Source of the DNA: Pseudomonas sp. UFMG81
GTDB taxonomy: Bacteria > Pseudomonadota > Gammaproteobacteria > Pseudomonadales > Pseudomonadaceae
Assembly: GCF_015354575.1 (NCBI RefSeq)
Contig: NZ_JACAFQ010000007.1
Span: 1-64,000 of the forward strand
DNA: 64,000 nt
Direction of reading: 5' to 3'
Within the stretch, counting starts at the first letter, position 1. Each line of letters starts with the position of its first letter. Below are positions 23,019 to 31,693 of the stretch, piece after piece. The translations under genes and the position numbers were made by a program. Under the pieces are notes generated by a model. The model saw nothing but the letters and a program-made list of their open reading frames with translations. It was not told where the DNA came from and searched no databases.

Positions 23019-24376
23019 CCTATCGCATCGTGATCTACGGCAAGGGCCAAGGCCTCGACGGTGACCGCACCACCACCGGCGCCATTTGTATCGGCAAACG
23101 GGCAGCGGGCAACGTGAATGGCCGAGCCTGGCTGCTCGAAGGCGACCAGACCACCGCCTGCCCGAAGTGCGGGCAGGTGGGGACCCTCATCGATGGCGAA
23201 CAGCGCTTCCTCCAGGATGGCGTACCCACCGTCGTCGACGGCGCCCGCGTGCGCTGTGGCTGCCCGCTGGGCAGCAACCGCCTGATCGCATCGTCGGATG
23301 CCTCCCCGGCGAATGCTCCTGCACCCTCACCGGTGGCTGCCGAGCGCACCATGCCCACCCCACAGGCCGCCATGGCGACCCCTGCCGCGCTGCAACCCGG
23401 CTTCTACATCGTGCCGCGCAGCATGACCGGCGAGCAGGTGCTGCAACAGCTGGCTGCGCTGCCGGGCAACCTGCCGCTGTCGCTGGTGCGCCGGCTCAAC
23501 CCCACCTTCGACCAGGGCTTCAAGGCGGGCGAGCTGTTCGTGCTCGGCGCCCCCGAGCACAGCTACGCCTGCACCCGTGAAGAAGCCGAGCTGATGGCCG
23601 CGGCCCGCAGTGCCCGGGCGTCGCTGGCGCTGCTCAGTACCGAGGAAGCCGACTTCATGATGCGGCACATGGCCGAGATCGCCGGCGTGCTCAACGGCGC
23701 GAGCCAGTCGATGGGGGTGGGCAAGGACATGCTGTCGCGAGGGTTGGGGCAGGTGGAAGACACGCTCAAGGGCATCGAGCGTTTGCACCAGCGCGAGTTC
23801 ATCGCGCATCGGCACCTGAACAGCCCGCAGTTCTTCGCCGAGCGCAAGGCGCTGTATGGCCAGCTGAACGCACAGCTGCGCAGCGCGTTTCTCGGCAAAT
23901 ACCTGAATTTGGGGCAGCACGAGAACCTGCGTCGTGGGCTGGGGATCTCGACCAAGAGCCTGGTGCATCACTGGTCGAAGGCCGGTGCGCCGGGGGCTAT
24001 TCCTGGGTATGCGACGCACCTGGATGAGGTGGCGAAGATGACCAAGTACCTCAAGTACGGCGGGCATGTGGCGGTGGGGTTGGGGGCGACTTCGTCGTAC
24101 ATGAAGATCTACGAGGCGTGCCGGGCGGGGGAGACCGAAGAGTGCAAACGGATTAGGTTCACCGAGACAGGTAGTTTCACCGGTGGTTTATTGGGTGGAT
24201 CTTTAGGAGCGGCCTTGGGAGGCTTTGCAATCAAAGCGGTCTGTCGTTTCACTTCCCATGGCAGAGCTATCTGTGGTATTGCCGTTGTTGGTGCTGGATC
24301 CTTTGCTGGTAGTTCAGGGGGGGGAGCTGGAGGCGAGGCGTTGGGAGAGTTCATTCATGGAGTCATTTATGACTGA
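23015..24376 (+). CDS. PAAR-domain type VI secretion effector with glycine-zipper C-terminus
   Basis: PAAR proteins cap the VgrG spike of the type VI system and carry toxic domains into target cells. Residues about 15-90 are PAAR-like: TTTGAICIGKR, repeated strand-turn pattern, the zinc-type pair CPKC and CGCPLGSNR. A Pro/Ala linker follows (92-128), then a middle region (130-365) with an alpha-helical stretch. The last ~80 residues are a Gly/Ala hydrophobic segment (GGLLGGSLGAALGG and AVVGAGSFAGSSGGGAGG), which suggests a membrane-inserting toxin tip. Codon use turns AT-richer from about 24150, exactly in this tip. The downstream gene starts inside its 3' end. No vgrG or other T6SS gene is in the window. 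Killing mechanism is not shown by sequence. Confidence 0.82.
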   Translation: MTYRIVIYGKGQGLDGDRTTTGAICIGKRAAGNVNGRAWLLEGDQTTACPKCGQVGTLIDGEQRFLQDGVPTVVDGARVRCGCPLGSNRLIASSDASPANAPAPSPVAAERTMPTPQAAMATPAALQPGFYIVPRSMTGEQVLQQLAALPGNLPLSLVRRLNPTFDQGFKAGELFVLGAPEHSYACTREEAELMAAARSARASLALLSTEEADFMMRHMAEIAGVLNGASQSMGVGKDMLSRGLGQVEDTLKGIERLHQREFIAHRHLNSPQFFAERKALYGQLNAQLRSAFLGKYLNLGQHENLRRGLGISTKSLVHHWSKAGAPGAIPGYATHLDEVAKMTKYLKYGGHVAVGLGATSSYMKIYEACRAGETEECKRIRFTETGSFTGGLLGGSLGAALGGFAIKAVCRFTSHGRAICGIAVVGAGSFAGSSGGGAGGEALGEFIHGVIYD

Positions 24377-24758
24377 TCCTGCCAATTGGCCTGTTGCTGC
24401 AAAGCTGATTTTATTGTTGGTGCCCACGCTAGTTGTCCTAGTCGGAATGTCCGCTACGTGGCTGGTTGCAGGTACGCGCTATTTTTCTGCTATGTGCGAA
24501 GCATTCAAGAATAGTCGCGGTTTGGAAGATGATCGGAAATTATGGGGTACATTGACACTCCGCTCGCGAGTGGTGATTGTTGCGGGAGTCAGTGTCGGTG
24601 TGGTTTGGCCAAAATTTGGTATTCGTCATGGCTGGTTGAGTGAAAGCGATTATCGGAACGTCCCGATATTTTTAAAGCGCTGTCTGCAGCTGACATTTTG
24701 GGCCAACACCCTAGGGGCATGTTTGTTGACGGTAAGTTACTGCCTGATAAAGTGCTGA
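24357..24758 (+). CDS. Probable immunity protein of the PAAR effector (three membrane helices)
   Basis: A 133-aa protein with hydrophobic segments KLILLLVPTLVVLVGMSATW, VVIVAGVSVGVVWP and LTFWANTLGACLLTVSYCLI, so likely in the inner membrane. An immunity protein against a membrane-acting toxin would be placed there. The start ATG at 24357 has GGGAGAG 8 nt upstream and overlaps the effector by 20 bp, the usual effector-immunity layout. A second in-frame ATG lies 4 codons on. GC content is low, matching the effector tip, so the two were probably acquired together. No family recognised; the role is inferred from position. Confidence 0.65.
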   Translation: MESFMTDPANWPVAAKLILLLVPTLVVLVGMSATWLVAGTRYFSAMCEAFKNSRGLEDDRKLWGTLTLRSRVVIVAGVSVGVVWPKFGIRHGWLSESDYRNVPIFLKRCLQLTFWANTLGACLLTVSYCLIKC

Positions 24759-24840
24759 GGGCAGAAACATGTTGGGTGTGTCGGTATTGTTTTCCATTCT
24801 CACGTAGCACGTAGAACTCGCCGTCTGCACGAATGCCGAT

Positions 24841-25045
24841 GGCAGGCACTGGGTAATCTGTATTGCGCGGTGGCCAGCGGGTGAATGTCGAGAAATCGGA
24901 TGATGGCCACTAGGTGCTTGCCGGTGTTTTTGCAGCGCTCTTGAGATCGAGCGCCGCCAGCGCGGCGCTTTGCTGGCAAGCCAGCTCCCACATCTGTTTC
25001 GGGCCAGTTATGCCTGTTGTTTCACCGCTGTCCGCCTTGTTTGTA
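24841..25045. repeat. Giant palindromic element, copy C (right half only)
   Basis: This copy has the right arm and part of the centre: TTGCGCGGTGG, GGTGCTTGCCGGTGTTTTTG, GCGCTCTTGAGATCGAGCGC, CCAGCTCCCACATCTGTTTC, GGGCCAGTTATGCCTGTTGT and the CCGCCTTGTTTGTACGAC end. The left arm is missing. With copy B it brackets the PAAR effector and immunity genes. The stretch 24759-25187 holds no clear gene apart from a short minus-strand frame described in the findings. Confidence 0.85.
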
Positions 25046-25187
25046 CGACGCGGTATCGAGGTGGCGCTGATCCCGCCCCACAAGGCTTGCGACATGCACC
25101 CAAGCAGGCGCTAACTGTCTCGGGGATGCCAGACCCCCGCACTGTCGCTAGACTGTCATCTCCCCACCACCGGACAGGAGTCCCGGC

Positions 25188-25751
25188 GTGCCCGACCCTC
25201 GCAGTTTCCCCAGCGACCTGTGCCTCGAAAGCCCTCGCCTGCAGCTACGCCCCATGCGCCATGGCGATGCGCAGCAGTGGCTGACCATCATGGCCGACCC
25301 CGAGGTGATGCGTTACTGGTACCACGCCCCCTGGCAAACCCTGGCCGAAGCCGAAAGCGCCCTGGCCGCAGACCGCGAGGCCTTGGCCGCCGGCCAGCAA
25401 CTCAAGCTGGGGATGTACCGCCGTGACAACGGCGAGCTGATCGGCATGGTCCAATTGTTCAATCTCGAAGAGGGCTCGCGCCGTGGCGAGATCGGCTACT
25501 GCCTGGCCAAGTCCGCGCAGGGCCGGGGCTACATGGACGAAGCGCTGACCTGCTTCATCGACTACCTCGCCCACACCCTGCACCTGCGCCGCCTGGAAGC
25601 GGAGATCGACCCGCGCAACCTGGGCTCGGCGCGCACCCTGGAGCGCCAGGGCTTCGTGCTCGAGGGCACCTTGCGCGCGCGCTGGTGCGTGGCGGGCGAA
25701 CTGTCCGACTCCGGACTTTACGGGTTGCTGCTGGAGCCGCCTGTCGCCTGA
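25188..25751 (+). CDS. GNAT acetyltransferase (RimJ/RimL type)
   Basis: A 187-aa acetyltransferase of the RimJ/RimL-like GNAT group, which acetylates ribosomal N-termini, amino acids or small amines. Visible features are the LESPRLQLRPM start strand, MADPEVMRYW, the acetyl-CoA loop KSAQGRGYMDEAL (Q/RxxGxG/A pattern) and the RNLGSARTLERQGF motif typical of the group. The start is GTG 25188, with ACAGGAG 7 nt upstream. The substrate is unknown. It is followed at 44 bp by a membrane protein gene on the same strand. Confidence 0.88.
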   Translation: MPDPRSFPSDLCLESPRLQLRPMRHGDAQQWLTIMADPEVMRYWYHAPWQTLAEAESALAADREALAAGQQLKLGMYRRDNGELIGMVQLFNLEEGSRRGEIGYCLAKSAQGRGYMDEALTCFIDYLAHTLHLRRLEAEIDPRNLGSARTLERQGFVLEGTLRARWCVAGELSDSGLYGLLLEPPVA

Positions 25752-25795
25752 CGTCCTGGTGCGGTATGGTCGGCGTTTGCGATTACCGATGGAGC

Positions 25796-26341
25796 ATGCG
25801 CTTGCCCGCCTTCTACCTCACCGCCACCTTGTTGCTGTACCTGCTGAGCCTGGGGTTCGACGGCGCCTTGATGGGCGCCGGGCGGCACATGCCGGCCCTG
25901 CAGATGCTGCTCTACGGCCCCTGGGGCATTCCGTTCGGGCTGTTCCAGTGGTTCGCCAACCCACTGCTGGCGCTGGCCATCCTTGCTCATCGGCGCTTTC
26001 GCCGGCTGGCGTTGGGCTGTGGCGTGCTGGCGCTGTACCTGGCGGCGAGCAGCCTGGGCATCGAGCGGCTGCCGGATAACCATAGCTACGCGTTCCAGGA
26101 TGTTATCGGTTTGGGCGCGGGGTACTGGCTGTGGGCGCTGGCGATCCTGGTGTTCTGCCTGGGGCAGGGGTGGTGGTGCTGGAAAGCCAGGTCGGCGGCG
26201 GACGTGCCCGGCTGGCGCTGGCTGGACGTGGCGTTGATGGCGGCACTTGGCGTGGTGTTCTGCGCGGCGACGCAGATGGCGTCGCTGCGCTTCGAGCCGC
26301 ACAAGGTGATCATGCCGCCGGAGCATCAACAAACGTTGTGA
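25796..26341 (+). CDS. Hypothetical inner-membrane protein
   Basis: A 181-aa protein with about four hydrophobic segments: FYLTATLLLYLLSLGF, QWFANPLLALAILAH with LALGCGVLALYLAASSLGI, YWLWALAILVFCLGQ and LDVALMAALGVVFCA. No family recognised. The ATG at 25796 gives a normal membrane-protein N-terminus, but its ribosome site is poor (GGAG only one base away). A start at 25766 in the same frame is possible. It probably shares a transcript with the GNAT gene. Confidence 0.7.
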   Translation: MRLPAFYLTATLLLYLLSLGFDGALMGAGRHMPALQMLLYGPWGIPFGLFQWFANPLLALAILAHRRFRRLALGCGVLALYLAASSLGIERLPDNHSYAFQDVIGLGAGYWLWALAILVFCLGQGWWCWKARSAADVPGWRWLDVALMAALGVVFCAATQMASLRFEPHKVIMPPEHQQTL

Positions 26342-26348
26342 GGGCCCT

Positions 26349-26372
26349 GTGGGAGCCGGCTTGCCGGCGATA
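26349..26372. repeat. Single REP half-site
   Basis: TGTGGGAGCCGGCTTGCCGGC with a CGATAG tail, one REP without an inverted partner, between two convergent genes. Confidence 0.6.
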
Positions 26373-26401
26373 GCATTCGAGCATGCGCAGCAACGTGCAG
26401 C

Positions 26402-26869
26402 TCAGCGCGCTGTCCCCCACTGCACCACCAGCATCCCCACCACGATCATCCCCACCCCCGCCAGCCGCAGCAGGTTCACTGGCCGTTCCGGCAACCCCAT
26501 CAACCCGAACTGGTCGATCAGCAGCGACGACAGCACCTGCCCGGCAATCACGCAGACGATGAACCCAGCGGCCCCCAGGCGCGGCGTCAGCACCAGCGCT
26601 GCGGTGATGTACAGCACCCCGGCGACCCCGCCGAACCAGGCCCACCAAGGCGCATGGGCCAGGTTCTGCAACTGTGGCAGTGGCGCGCGCATCAGCAGCA
26701 GGGCGGGCACCAACATTAGCAGGCTGACCAGCAGCGAAACGCCGGCAGCCCACAGTGGGTGCCCGAGCAGCCTGCCCAGGGCGGCATTGCTGCCGGCCTG
26801 GAAGGGCACGGCGGCACCGGCGAGCAGGGCGACCAGCAGGGGGAGGGCGGTGATGAGACTGTTGGGCAT
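26402..26869 (-). CDS. DMT-superfamily small transporter, YdcZ/DUF606 type
   Basis: A 155-aa membrane protein with five hydrophobic helices (LPLLVALLAGAAVPFQAGSN, LLVSLLMLVPALLL, GVAGVLYITAALVL, GFIVCVIAGQVLSSLLID, GVGMIVVGMLVV). The PFQAGSNAALGR motif and half-size length are those of DUF606/YdcZ proteins, which work as dimers in the drug/metabolite transporter superfamily. The ATG at 26869 has AGGAG 9 nt upstream. It is divergent from a LysR-type gene with 93 bp between, so that regulator probably controls it. Substrate unknown. Confidence 0.85.
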   Translation of the reverse strand: MPNSLITALPLLVALLAGAAVPFQAGSNAALGRLLGHPLWAAGVSLLVSLLMLVPALLLMRAPLPQLQNLAHAPWWAWFGGVAGVLYITAALVLTPRLGAAGFIVCVIAGQVLSSLLIDQFGLMGLPERPVNLLRLAGVGMIVVGMLVVQWGTAR

Positions 26870-26924
26870 GGTGTCGACTCCTTTTAACCAGACACTGGCC
26901 TCAGTCTCGGTTATGCATTTGAAT

Positions 26925-26945
26925 GATGGAAATTCGAATCTTGCA
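26925..26945. promoter_or_regulatory. Candidate LysR-type operator between ydcZ-like and lysR genes
   Basis: The 93-bp divergent region has a T-N11-A type imperfect inverted repeat around ATTTGAAT and AAATTCGAAT, about 20-40 bp before the regulator start. Position and symmetry fit a LysR site. No experiment or comparison supports it here. Confidence 0.35.
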
Positions 26946-26962
26946 CAGGCTGTATTCGCCCC

Positions 26963-27883
26963 ATGGATGATCTGCGCCGCATCGACCTCAATCTGCTGCT
27001 CACCCTGCATGCCCTGCTCAGCGAGCAGCACGTCTCCCGCGCCGCGCTGCGCCTGCACCGCAGCCAGCCGGCGGTAAGCCATGCTCTGGCGCAACTGCGG
27101 GAAATCTTCGCCGACCCGCTGCTGGTGCGCCGCAGTGGCGGGCTGCAACTGAGCGCCCGCGCCGAAGCCCTGCGCGAGCCCTTGCAGCAGGCCTTGCAAC
27201 AGCTCGACGGCCTGCTTGGCAGCCCGGGCTTCGAGCCGGGCCGGGCGCGGCGCACCTTTCGCCTGGCGATGTCGGACTACGGCGCGCGGGTGGTGCTGCC
27301 GGCACTGATGCCGCTGCTGCACCGCGCGGCGCCGGGCATCGACCTGGTGGTGTCGCAGGGCAGCCGTGAGGCGATGCTCGGGCAGTTGATCGATGGTGAA
27401 GTCGACCTGGCGCTGGGTGTGTTCCCCGAGTTACCCGCAGAGATTTGCCAGCAGGTGCTGTTCGAGGAATCGTTCGTCTGCCTGGCCGACCGCGCCGGCT
27501 TGCCGCCGCGCGGTGGCCTGGACTTTGCGCAGTGGCTGGCGCGGCCCCATGTGCTGGTGGCGGTGCGCCCTGGTATCGACAACGAGATCGACCTCGCCCT
27601 GAGTGCGCTCGGGGCCAAGCGCCGCATTGCCCTCACCCTGCCGCACTGGGGCGCGGCCCAGGGCCTGCTGGCCGGCACCGACCTGGTGCTTACCGTGGCC
27701 CGCCGCAGTTTGGCCGGCGCCCGCCTGGACCCGGCCTTGCGCCAGTTCCCGCCACCCTTGGCGATCGCGCCGTTCCCCTTCACCCAGGCTTGGCATTCGC
27801 GCCGTGAGGGCGATGCCGGGCACCGTTGGTTGCGGGGGCAGCTTCAGGCTTTATGTACGGACCAGGCGTTGGCCGAGTGCTAG
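26963..27883 (+). CDS. LysR-family transcriptional regulator
   Basis: A 306-aa regulator. The winged helix-turn-helix is at residues 6-64 (LNLLLTLHALLSEQHVSRAA, with RSQPAVSHALAQLREIF as recognition helix). The periplasmic-binding-like effector domain runs from about 90 to 300 (TFRLAMSDYG, GEVDLALGVFPE). Such proteins often control the divergent neighbour, here the YdcZ-type transporter, in response to a small ligand. The effector is unknown. No unusual features. Confidence 0.9.
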   Translation: MDDLRRIDLNLLLTLHALLSEQHVSRAALRLHRSQPAVSHALAQLREIFADPLLVRRSGGLQLSARAEALREPLQQALQQLDGLLGSPGFEPGRARRTFRLAMSDYGARVVLPALMPLLHRAAPGIDLVVSQGSREAMLGQLIDGEVDLALGVFPELPAEICQQVLFEESFVCLADRAGLPPRGGLDFAQWLARPHVLVAVRPGIDNEIDLALSALGAKRRIALTLPHWGAAQGLLAGTDLVLTVARRSLAGARLDPALRQFPPPLAIAPFPFTQAWHSRREGDAGHRWLRGQLQALCTDQALAEC

Positions 27884-27916
27884 GCTGTGCGCCGTTCACC
27901 TGTGAAAGGATCACCC

Positions 27917-28303
27917 ATGTTCAAACCTGCCCTGATCGGCGGCGCCGCATTGCTGGCGCTGGCCACGGCCCAGGCCGACGACTATTCCCCCGCCTACACC
28001 CAGTGCATGGACAAAGCGTCCAGCACCGTGGCCATGGGCGCTTGCATCCAGGCCGAGACCCAGCTGCAGGATGACCGCTTGAACCGCGTGTACAAGCAAC
28101 TGATGGCCAAGCTCGACGGCCAGCGCCAGAAAGACCTGCGCGAGGTGCAGCGCAACTGGCTGAAGTACCGCGACGGCCACTGCGCGTTCCTCGGCAAGCT
28201 GGACAACGGCAGCATCTACCGCATCGAAGGGGCCATGTGTGTGATGGACACGACCAAGGACCGGGCGGCGGAGCTGGAACGGGTGCTCAGCCCGGGGCAG
28301 TGA
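27917..28303 (+). CDS. LprI-like (DUF1311) periplasmic protein
   Basis: A 128-aa protein with a signal peptide (MFKPALIGGAALLALATAQA, cleavage after AQA). The mature part has the LprI/DUF1311 pattern: YTQCMDKASSTVAMGACIQAE with paired Cys, QLQDDRLNRVYKQLMA and LREVQRNWLKYRDGHCAF. Some relatives inhibit lysozyme; the role here is not established. The ATG at 27917 has AAAGGA 7 nt upstream; an earlier in-frame ATG would put charged residues before the signal. It follows the LysR gene by 33 bp on the same strand. Confidence 0.85.
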   Translation: MFKPALIGGAALLALATAQADDYSPAYTQCMDKASSTVAMGACIQAETQLQDDRLNRVYKQLMAKLDGQRQKDLREVQRNWLKYRDGHCAFLGKLDNGSIYRIEGAMCVMDTTKDRAAELERVLSPGQ

Positions 28304-28406
28304 CGCAGCATCAGCTTATTGAACGATGGCTCAAGGTGAGAGACGCGCAGCGCCCAGATCAAGGTGCGCCAGAATGCGATATAAGCAACTGATGTGCACA
28401 GATCCT

Positions 28407-28524
28407 CTGTAGGAGCGGCCTTGTGTCGCGAACGGGCTGCATCGCAGCCCAAGCCATTTGTGCCGCACAATCGATAGCTGGGGCCGCTTTGCGGCCCGTT
28501 CGCGACACAAGGCCGCTCCTACAG
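28407..28524. repeat. REPIN, GTAGGAGCGGCCTTG family
   Basis: The outer arms start CTGTAGGAGCGGCCTTGTGT and end with the exact inverse. Inside are GCTGCATCGCAGC and GGCCGCTTTGCGGCC hairpins. This is a REP family different from the GTGGGAGCGGGCTTG one. Other copies are at 40674-40791 and 52900-53016. It separates two convergent genes and may stop transcription both ways. Confidence 0.9.
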
Positions 28525-28564
28525 GGCGGGCAAGCTTCAAGGTGGGCTTGCCGGCGAAGCGTCC

Positions 28565-29680
28565 CTAGCGCGGAGCGCGACGTTCGCGCTGGGCGCGTGC
28601 CTTCAGGTACTCACGCACCTCAACGCCATCCCCGGCAAACTCGATGCGGCTCGACTTGGCCTCGCGCTGGTAGGCGTACATCGGGTCGTAGTACTCGTTG
28701 AGCAAGCCCTCGATCCAGCCTCGGTGCAGGCTCACATCGCCACTGCGCAGCTGTTCGTCCAGCGCCTGCCCCAGCAGTTCGGACAAGCGTTGGAAACGCT
28801 CGCCGCCCAGGCGTTTGTGGATGTTGGCCATGCTCTGGCGCATGCGTTCGGCGAACAGCGTGCGGCCCTCTTCTTCCCCATGCACGGCGATGAATTCGGC
28901 GCACAGGTTGATCACGTAGTCGCGCAAGATGCGCTCCACGCGGTTGGCGAAACTGTCTTCCAGCCACACCAGCGGGTAGTGCTGCATGCCCTGGTACAGC
29001 TCCAGCGGTACCGAGCAGCTGCCGACGATGCGGCCTTCATCTTCCAGCACGAACTGCTCGATGCCCTGGGCGCGCTTTTTCAGCACGTCGATGGCCAGGG
29101 CGTTCTCGAAGTCGATCTGCGCCGGCTGCGCGGTGGCGCGCTTGCCGAAGCTGGAGCCGCGGTGGTTGGCGTGGCCTTCCAGGTCGAGCACGTTGTCCAG
29201 CTGGTGCAGCACGTCGGTCTTGCCGGTGCCGGTGAGCCCGCCCACCAGTACGAAGTCGCACTGCTCGACGGCCTGCTGGGTGGTCTCCAGCAGCAAGGTG
29301 CGCATGGCCTTGTAGCCACCGACCACCTTCGGGTACGCGATGCCGGCTTCCTTGAGCCAGCCCTGGACGATCTGCGAGCGCAGGCCGCCACGGAAGCAGT
29401 ACAGGTAGCCGTCGGGGTGGGCCTGGGCGAAGGCCGCCCAGGCTTCCAGGCGCTGCGCTTTCACCGCGCCGTTGACCAGCTGGTGGCCGAGGGCGATGGC
29501 GGCGGCCTGGCCCTGCTGCTTGTAGCAGGTGCCGACTTTCTGCCGCTCCGGGTCGGTCATCAGCGGCAGGTTGATCACGCCGGGGAAGGCGCCCTTGGTG
29601 AATTCGATCGGCGCGCGCATGTCCATCATCGGCACGTCGTCGAGGAACAGCTGTTTCAGGTCGGTGCAGTCGGGGCGCAT
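28565..29680 (-). CDS. mnmH: tRNA 2-selenouridine synthase MnmH (SelU)
   Basis: MnmH replaces sulfur by selenium at the wobble 2-thiouridine of tRNA-Lys, -Glu and -Gln via a geranylated intermediate, using selenophosphate. The 371-aa protein has an N-terminal rhodanese domain ([15 protein letters not shown]; catalytic Cys in [10 protein letters not shown]) and a P-loop domain ([11 protein letters not shown]). The start overlaps the selD stop by one base (TGATG), so the two are made together and the selenophosphate supplier is next door. The gene has its usual length with no damage. Confidence 0.95.
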   Translation of the reverse strand: MRPDCTDLKQLFLDDVPMMDMRAPIEFTKGAFPGVINLPLMTDPERQKVGTCYKQQGQAAAIALGHQLVNGAVKAQRLEAWAAFAQAHPDGYLYCFRGGLRSQIVQGWLKEAGIAYPKVVGGYKAMRTLLLETTQQAVEQCDFVLVGGLTGTGKTDVLHQLDNVLDLEGHANHRGSSFGKRATAQPAQIDFENALAIDVLKKRAQGIEQFVLEDEGRIVGSCSVPLELYQGMQHYPLVWLEDSFANRVERILRDYVINLCAEFIAVHGEEEGRTLFAERMRQSMANIHKRLGGERFQRLSELLGQALDEQLRSGDVSLHRGWIEGLLNEYYDPMYAYQREAKSSRIEFAGDGVEVREYLKARAQRERRAPR

Positions 29681-30714
29681 CAGATCACCTCGACCGCGTG
29701 GCTCTGTCGCTCGACCAGCTCACCGATCGGCGCCAGTTCAAGGCCCAGCTCGGTGGCCACGGCGAGAAACTCGGCCTCGCCCTCGGGCGTGACCGCGACC
29801 AGCAGGCCACCACTGGTCTGTGGGTCGCACAGCAGGTGTTTCTGGTCGTCGGTCAGGGCGCCGATCTTGTGCCCGTAGCTCTCGAAGTTACGCAAGGTGC
29901 CGCCGGGGATGCAGCCTTCGGCGAGATAGTGGTCAACGCTGGGCAGGCGTGGCACGTCTGCGAATTGCAGGCGGGCGGTGAGCTGGCTGCCCTCGGCGAC
30001 TTCGACCAGGTGGCCGAGCAGGCCGAAACCGGTGACGTCGGTCATGGCCTTGACCCCGTCGAGCTTGCCGAAGCGGCTGCCCGGGGTGTTGAGGGTGCAC
30101 ATCCAGTCGCGGGCCAGGCCTTGGTCCTGCTCACGCAGCTTGGCCTTCTTCTCGGCGGTGGTGAGGATGCCGATGCCCAGTGGCTTGGTCAGGTACAGCT
30201 TGCAGCCGACGCTGGCGGTGTCGTTGCGCTTGAGGTGGCGCTTGCTCACCACGCCGGTCACGGCCAGGCCGAAGATCGGCTCGGGGGCGTCGATGGAGTG
30301 GCCGCCGGCCAGCGGGATACCCGCTTCGGCGCAGACGGCGCGGCCGCCACGGATCACTTCCCGGGCCACCTCTGGCGGCAGCACGTTGACCGGCCAGCCG
30401 AGGATGGCGATGGCCATCAGCGGGTCGCCGCCCATGGCGTAGATGTCGCTTATGGCGTTGGTGGCGGCGATGCGGCCGAAGTCGTAGGGGTCGTCGACGA
30501 TGGGCATGAAGAAATCGGTGGTCGAGACCACGCCGCGCTCGTCGTCCAGGGCATAGACCGCAGCGTCGTCACGCGAGGCGTTGCCGACCCAGAGCTTCGG
30601 GTCCAGCGCTTGCGTGCCGCTTTCGGCGAGGATCACATCCAGCACCTTTGGAGAAATCTTGCAGCCACAGCCGGCGCCATGGCTGTACTGTGTCAGACGA
30701 ATCGGCTCGCTCAT
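29680..30714 (-). CDS. selD: Selenophosphate synthase SelD
   Basis: SelD makes selenophosphate from selenide and ATP. The 344-aa protein has the active-site loop [11 protein letters not shown] with C16 (equivalent to the catalytic Cys17 of E. coli) and K19, then [21 protein letters not shown] and the [12 protein letters not shown] glycine-rich block. It uses Cys, not selenocysteine. It is the first gene of selD-mnmH. No selA, selB or selC is in the window, so here selenophosphate clearly serves tRNA modification. It is divergent from a putative selenate importer 124 bp away. Confidence 0.96.
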   Translation of the reverse strand: MSEPIRLTQYSHGAGCGCKISPKVLDVILAESGTQALDPKLWVGNASRDDAAVYALDDERGVVSTTDFFMPIVDDPYDFGRIAATNAISDIYAMGGDPLMAIAILGWPVNVLPPEVAREVIRGGRAVCAEAGIPLAGGHSIDAPEPIFGLAVTGVVSKRHLKRNDTASVGCKLYLTKPLGIGILTTAEKKAKLREQDQGLARDWMCTLNTPGSRFGKLDGVKAMTDVTGFGLLGHLVEVAEGSQLTARLQFADVPRLPSVDHYLAEGCIPGGTLRNFESYGHKIGALTDDQKHLLCDPQTSGGLLVAVTPEGEAEFLAVATELGLELAPIGELVERQSHAVEVI

Positions 30715-30838
30715 ACGCACCTCGGATTTTTCGTGATGCGCGATTGTAGCAAAGCTGGCCTTTGCGCCTGCGGCTCTTATAATTCCCCATCGTCGGCGCA
30801 TCGCCGCACTTTCCCCGCTATTGAACCGGAGAACCCCC

Positions 30839-31693
30839 ATGCTCAAACGCCCCCTGGCACTCGTTGCCGGCCTCGCGCTGTCCTGCTGCGCCGTCATCGC
30901 CCAGGCCGCCGACGTACTGCGCGTCAGCGCCATCCCAGACGAAGCGCCGACCGAACTGCTGCGCAAGTTCAAGCCGCTGGGCGAATACCTCGAGCAACAG
31001 CTGGGCATGAAGGTGCAGTTCGTGCCGGTGGCCGACTACCCGGCGGTGGTCGAGTCGCTGGCCAGCAATCGCTTGGACATGGCCTGGCTGGGTGGCTTCA
31101 CCTTCGTCCAGGTGCACCTGAAGGACCCGACCGCAACGCCTTTGGTACAGCGTGAGCAGGACGCCCAGTTCACCAGCAAGTTCATCACCGCCAACCCCGA
31201 CGTGAAGAGCCTCAAGGACCTCAAGGGCAAGACCTTCGCCTTCGGTTCGATCTCGTCCACTTCTGGCAGCCTGATGCCGCGCTACTTCATGTTGAAGCAA
31301 GACAACATCCAGCCAGAAAAGTACTTCAGCCGTGTCGCCTACTCCGGTGCTCACGACGCCACCGTGGCCTGGGTCCAGGCCGGCAAGGTCGACGGCGGCG
31401 TGCTCAACGCCAGCGTGTGGCAGAAGCTGGTCGACGCCGGCAAGGTCGACACCAGCAAGGTGAAAGTGTTCGCCACCACGCCGACCTACTACGACTACAA
31501 CTGGACCGTGCGCGGCAACATGGACCCGGCCCTGAAAGAGAAGATCAAGCAAGCCTTCCTCGCCCTGGACCCAACCAAGCCCGAGCAGAAGGCGATCCTC
31601 GACCTGCAGGCCGCCAGCCGCTTTATCGAGACCAAGCCCGAGAACTACGCGGGCACCGAGCAAGCCGCGCGCGAGGCCGGCCTGCTGAAGTGA
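30839..31693 (+). CDS. Putative selenate ABC importer, periplasmic binding protein (PhnD-like)
   Basis: A 284-aa PhnD-type solute-binding protein with a signal peptide ([18 protein letters not shown], then [20 protein letters not shown]). The binding-fold signature [12 protein letters not shown] and [11 protein letters not shown] is typical of the phosphonate/phosphite-binding branch. A subfamily of these proteins is annotated putative selenate-binding because it sits beside selD, as here. Ligand evidence is therefore genomic context, not chemistry. The ATG at 30839 has CCGGAG 7 nt upstream. First of four overlapping transporter genes. Confidence 0.85.
   Translation: MLKRPLALVAGLALSCCAVIAQAADVLRVSAIPDEAPTELLRKFKPLGEYLEQQLGMKVQFVPVADYPAVVESLASNRLDMAWLGGFTFVQVHLKDPTATPLVQREQDAQFTSKFITANPDVKSLKDLKGKTFAFGSISSTSGSLMPRYFMLKQDNIQPEKYFSRVAYSGAHDATVAWVQAGKVDGGVLNASVWQKLVDAGKVDTSKVKVFATTPTYYDYNWTVRGNMDPALKEKIKQAFLALDPTKPEQKAILDLQAASRFIETKPENYAGTEQAAREAGLLK

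Noticed and set aside
24910..25284. Frames over half-repeat C and before the GNAT gene
   Set aside because: Same repeat-derived peptides; no start signals.
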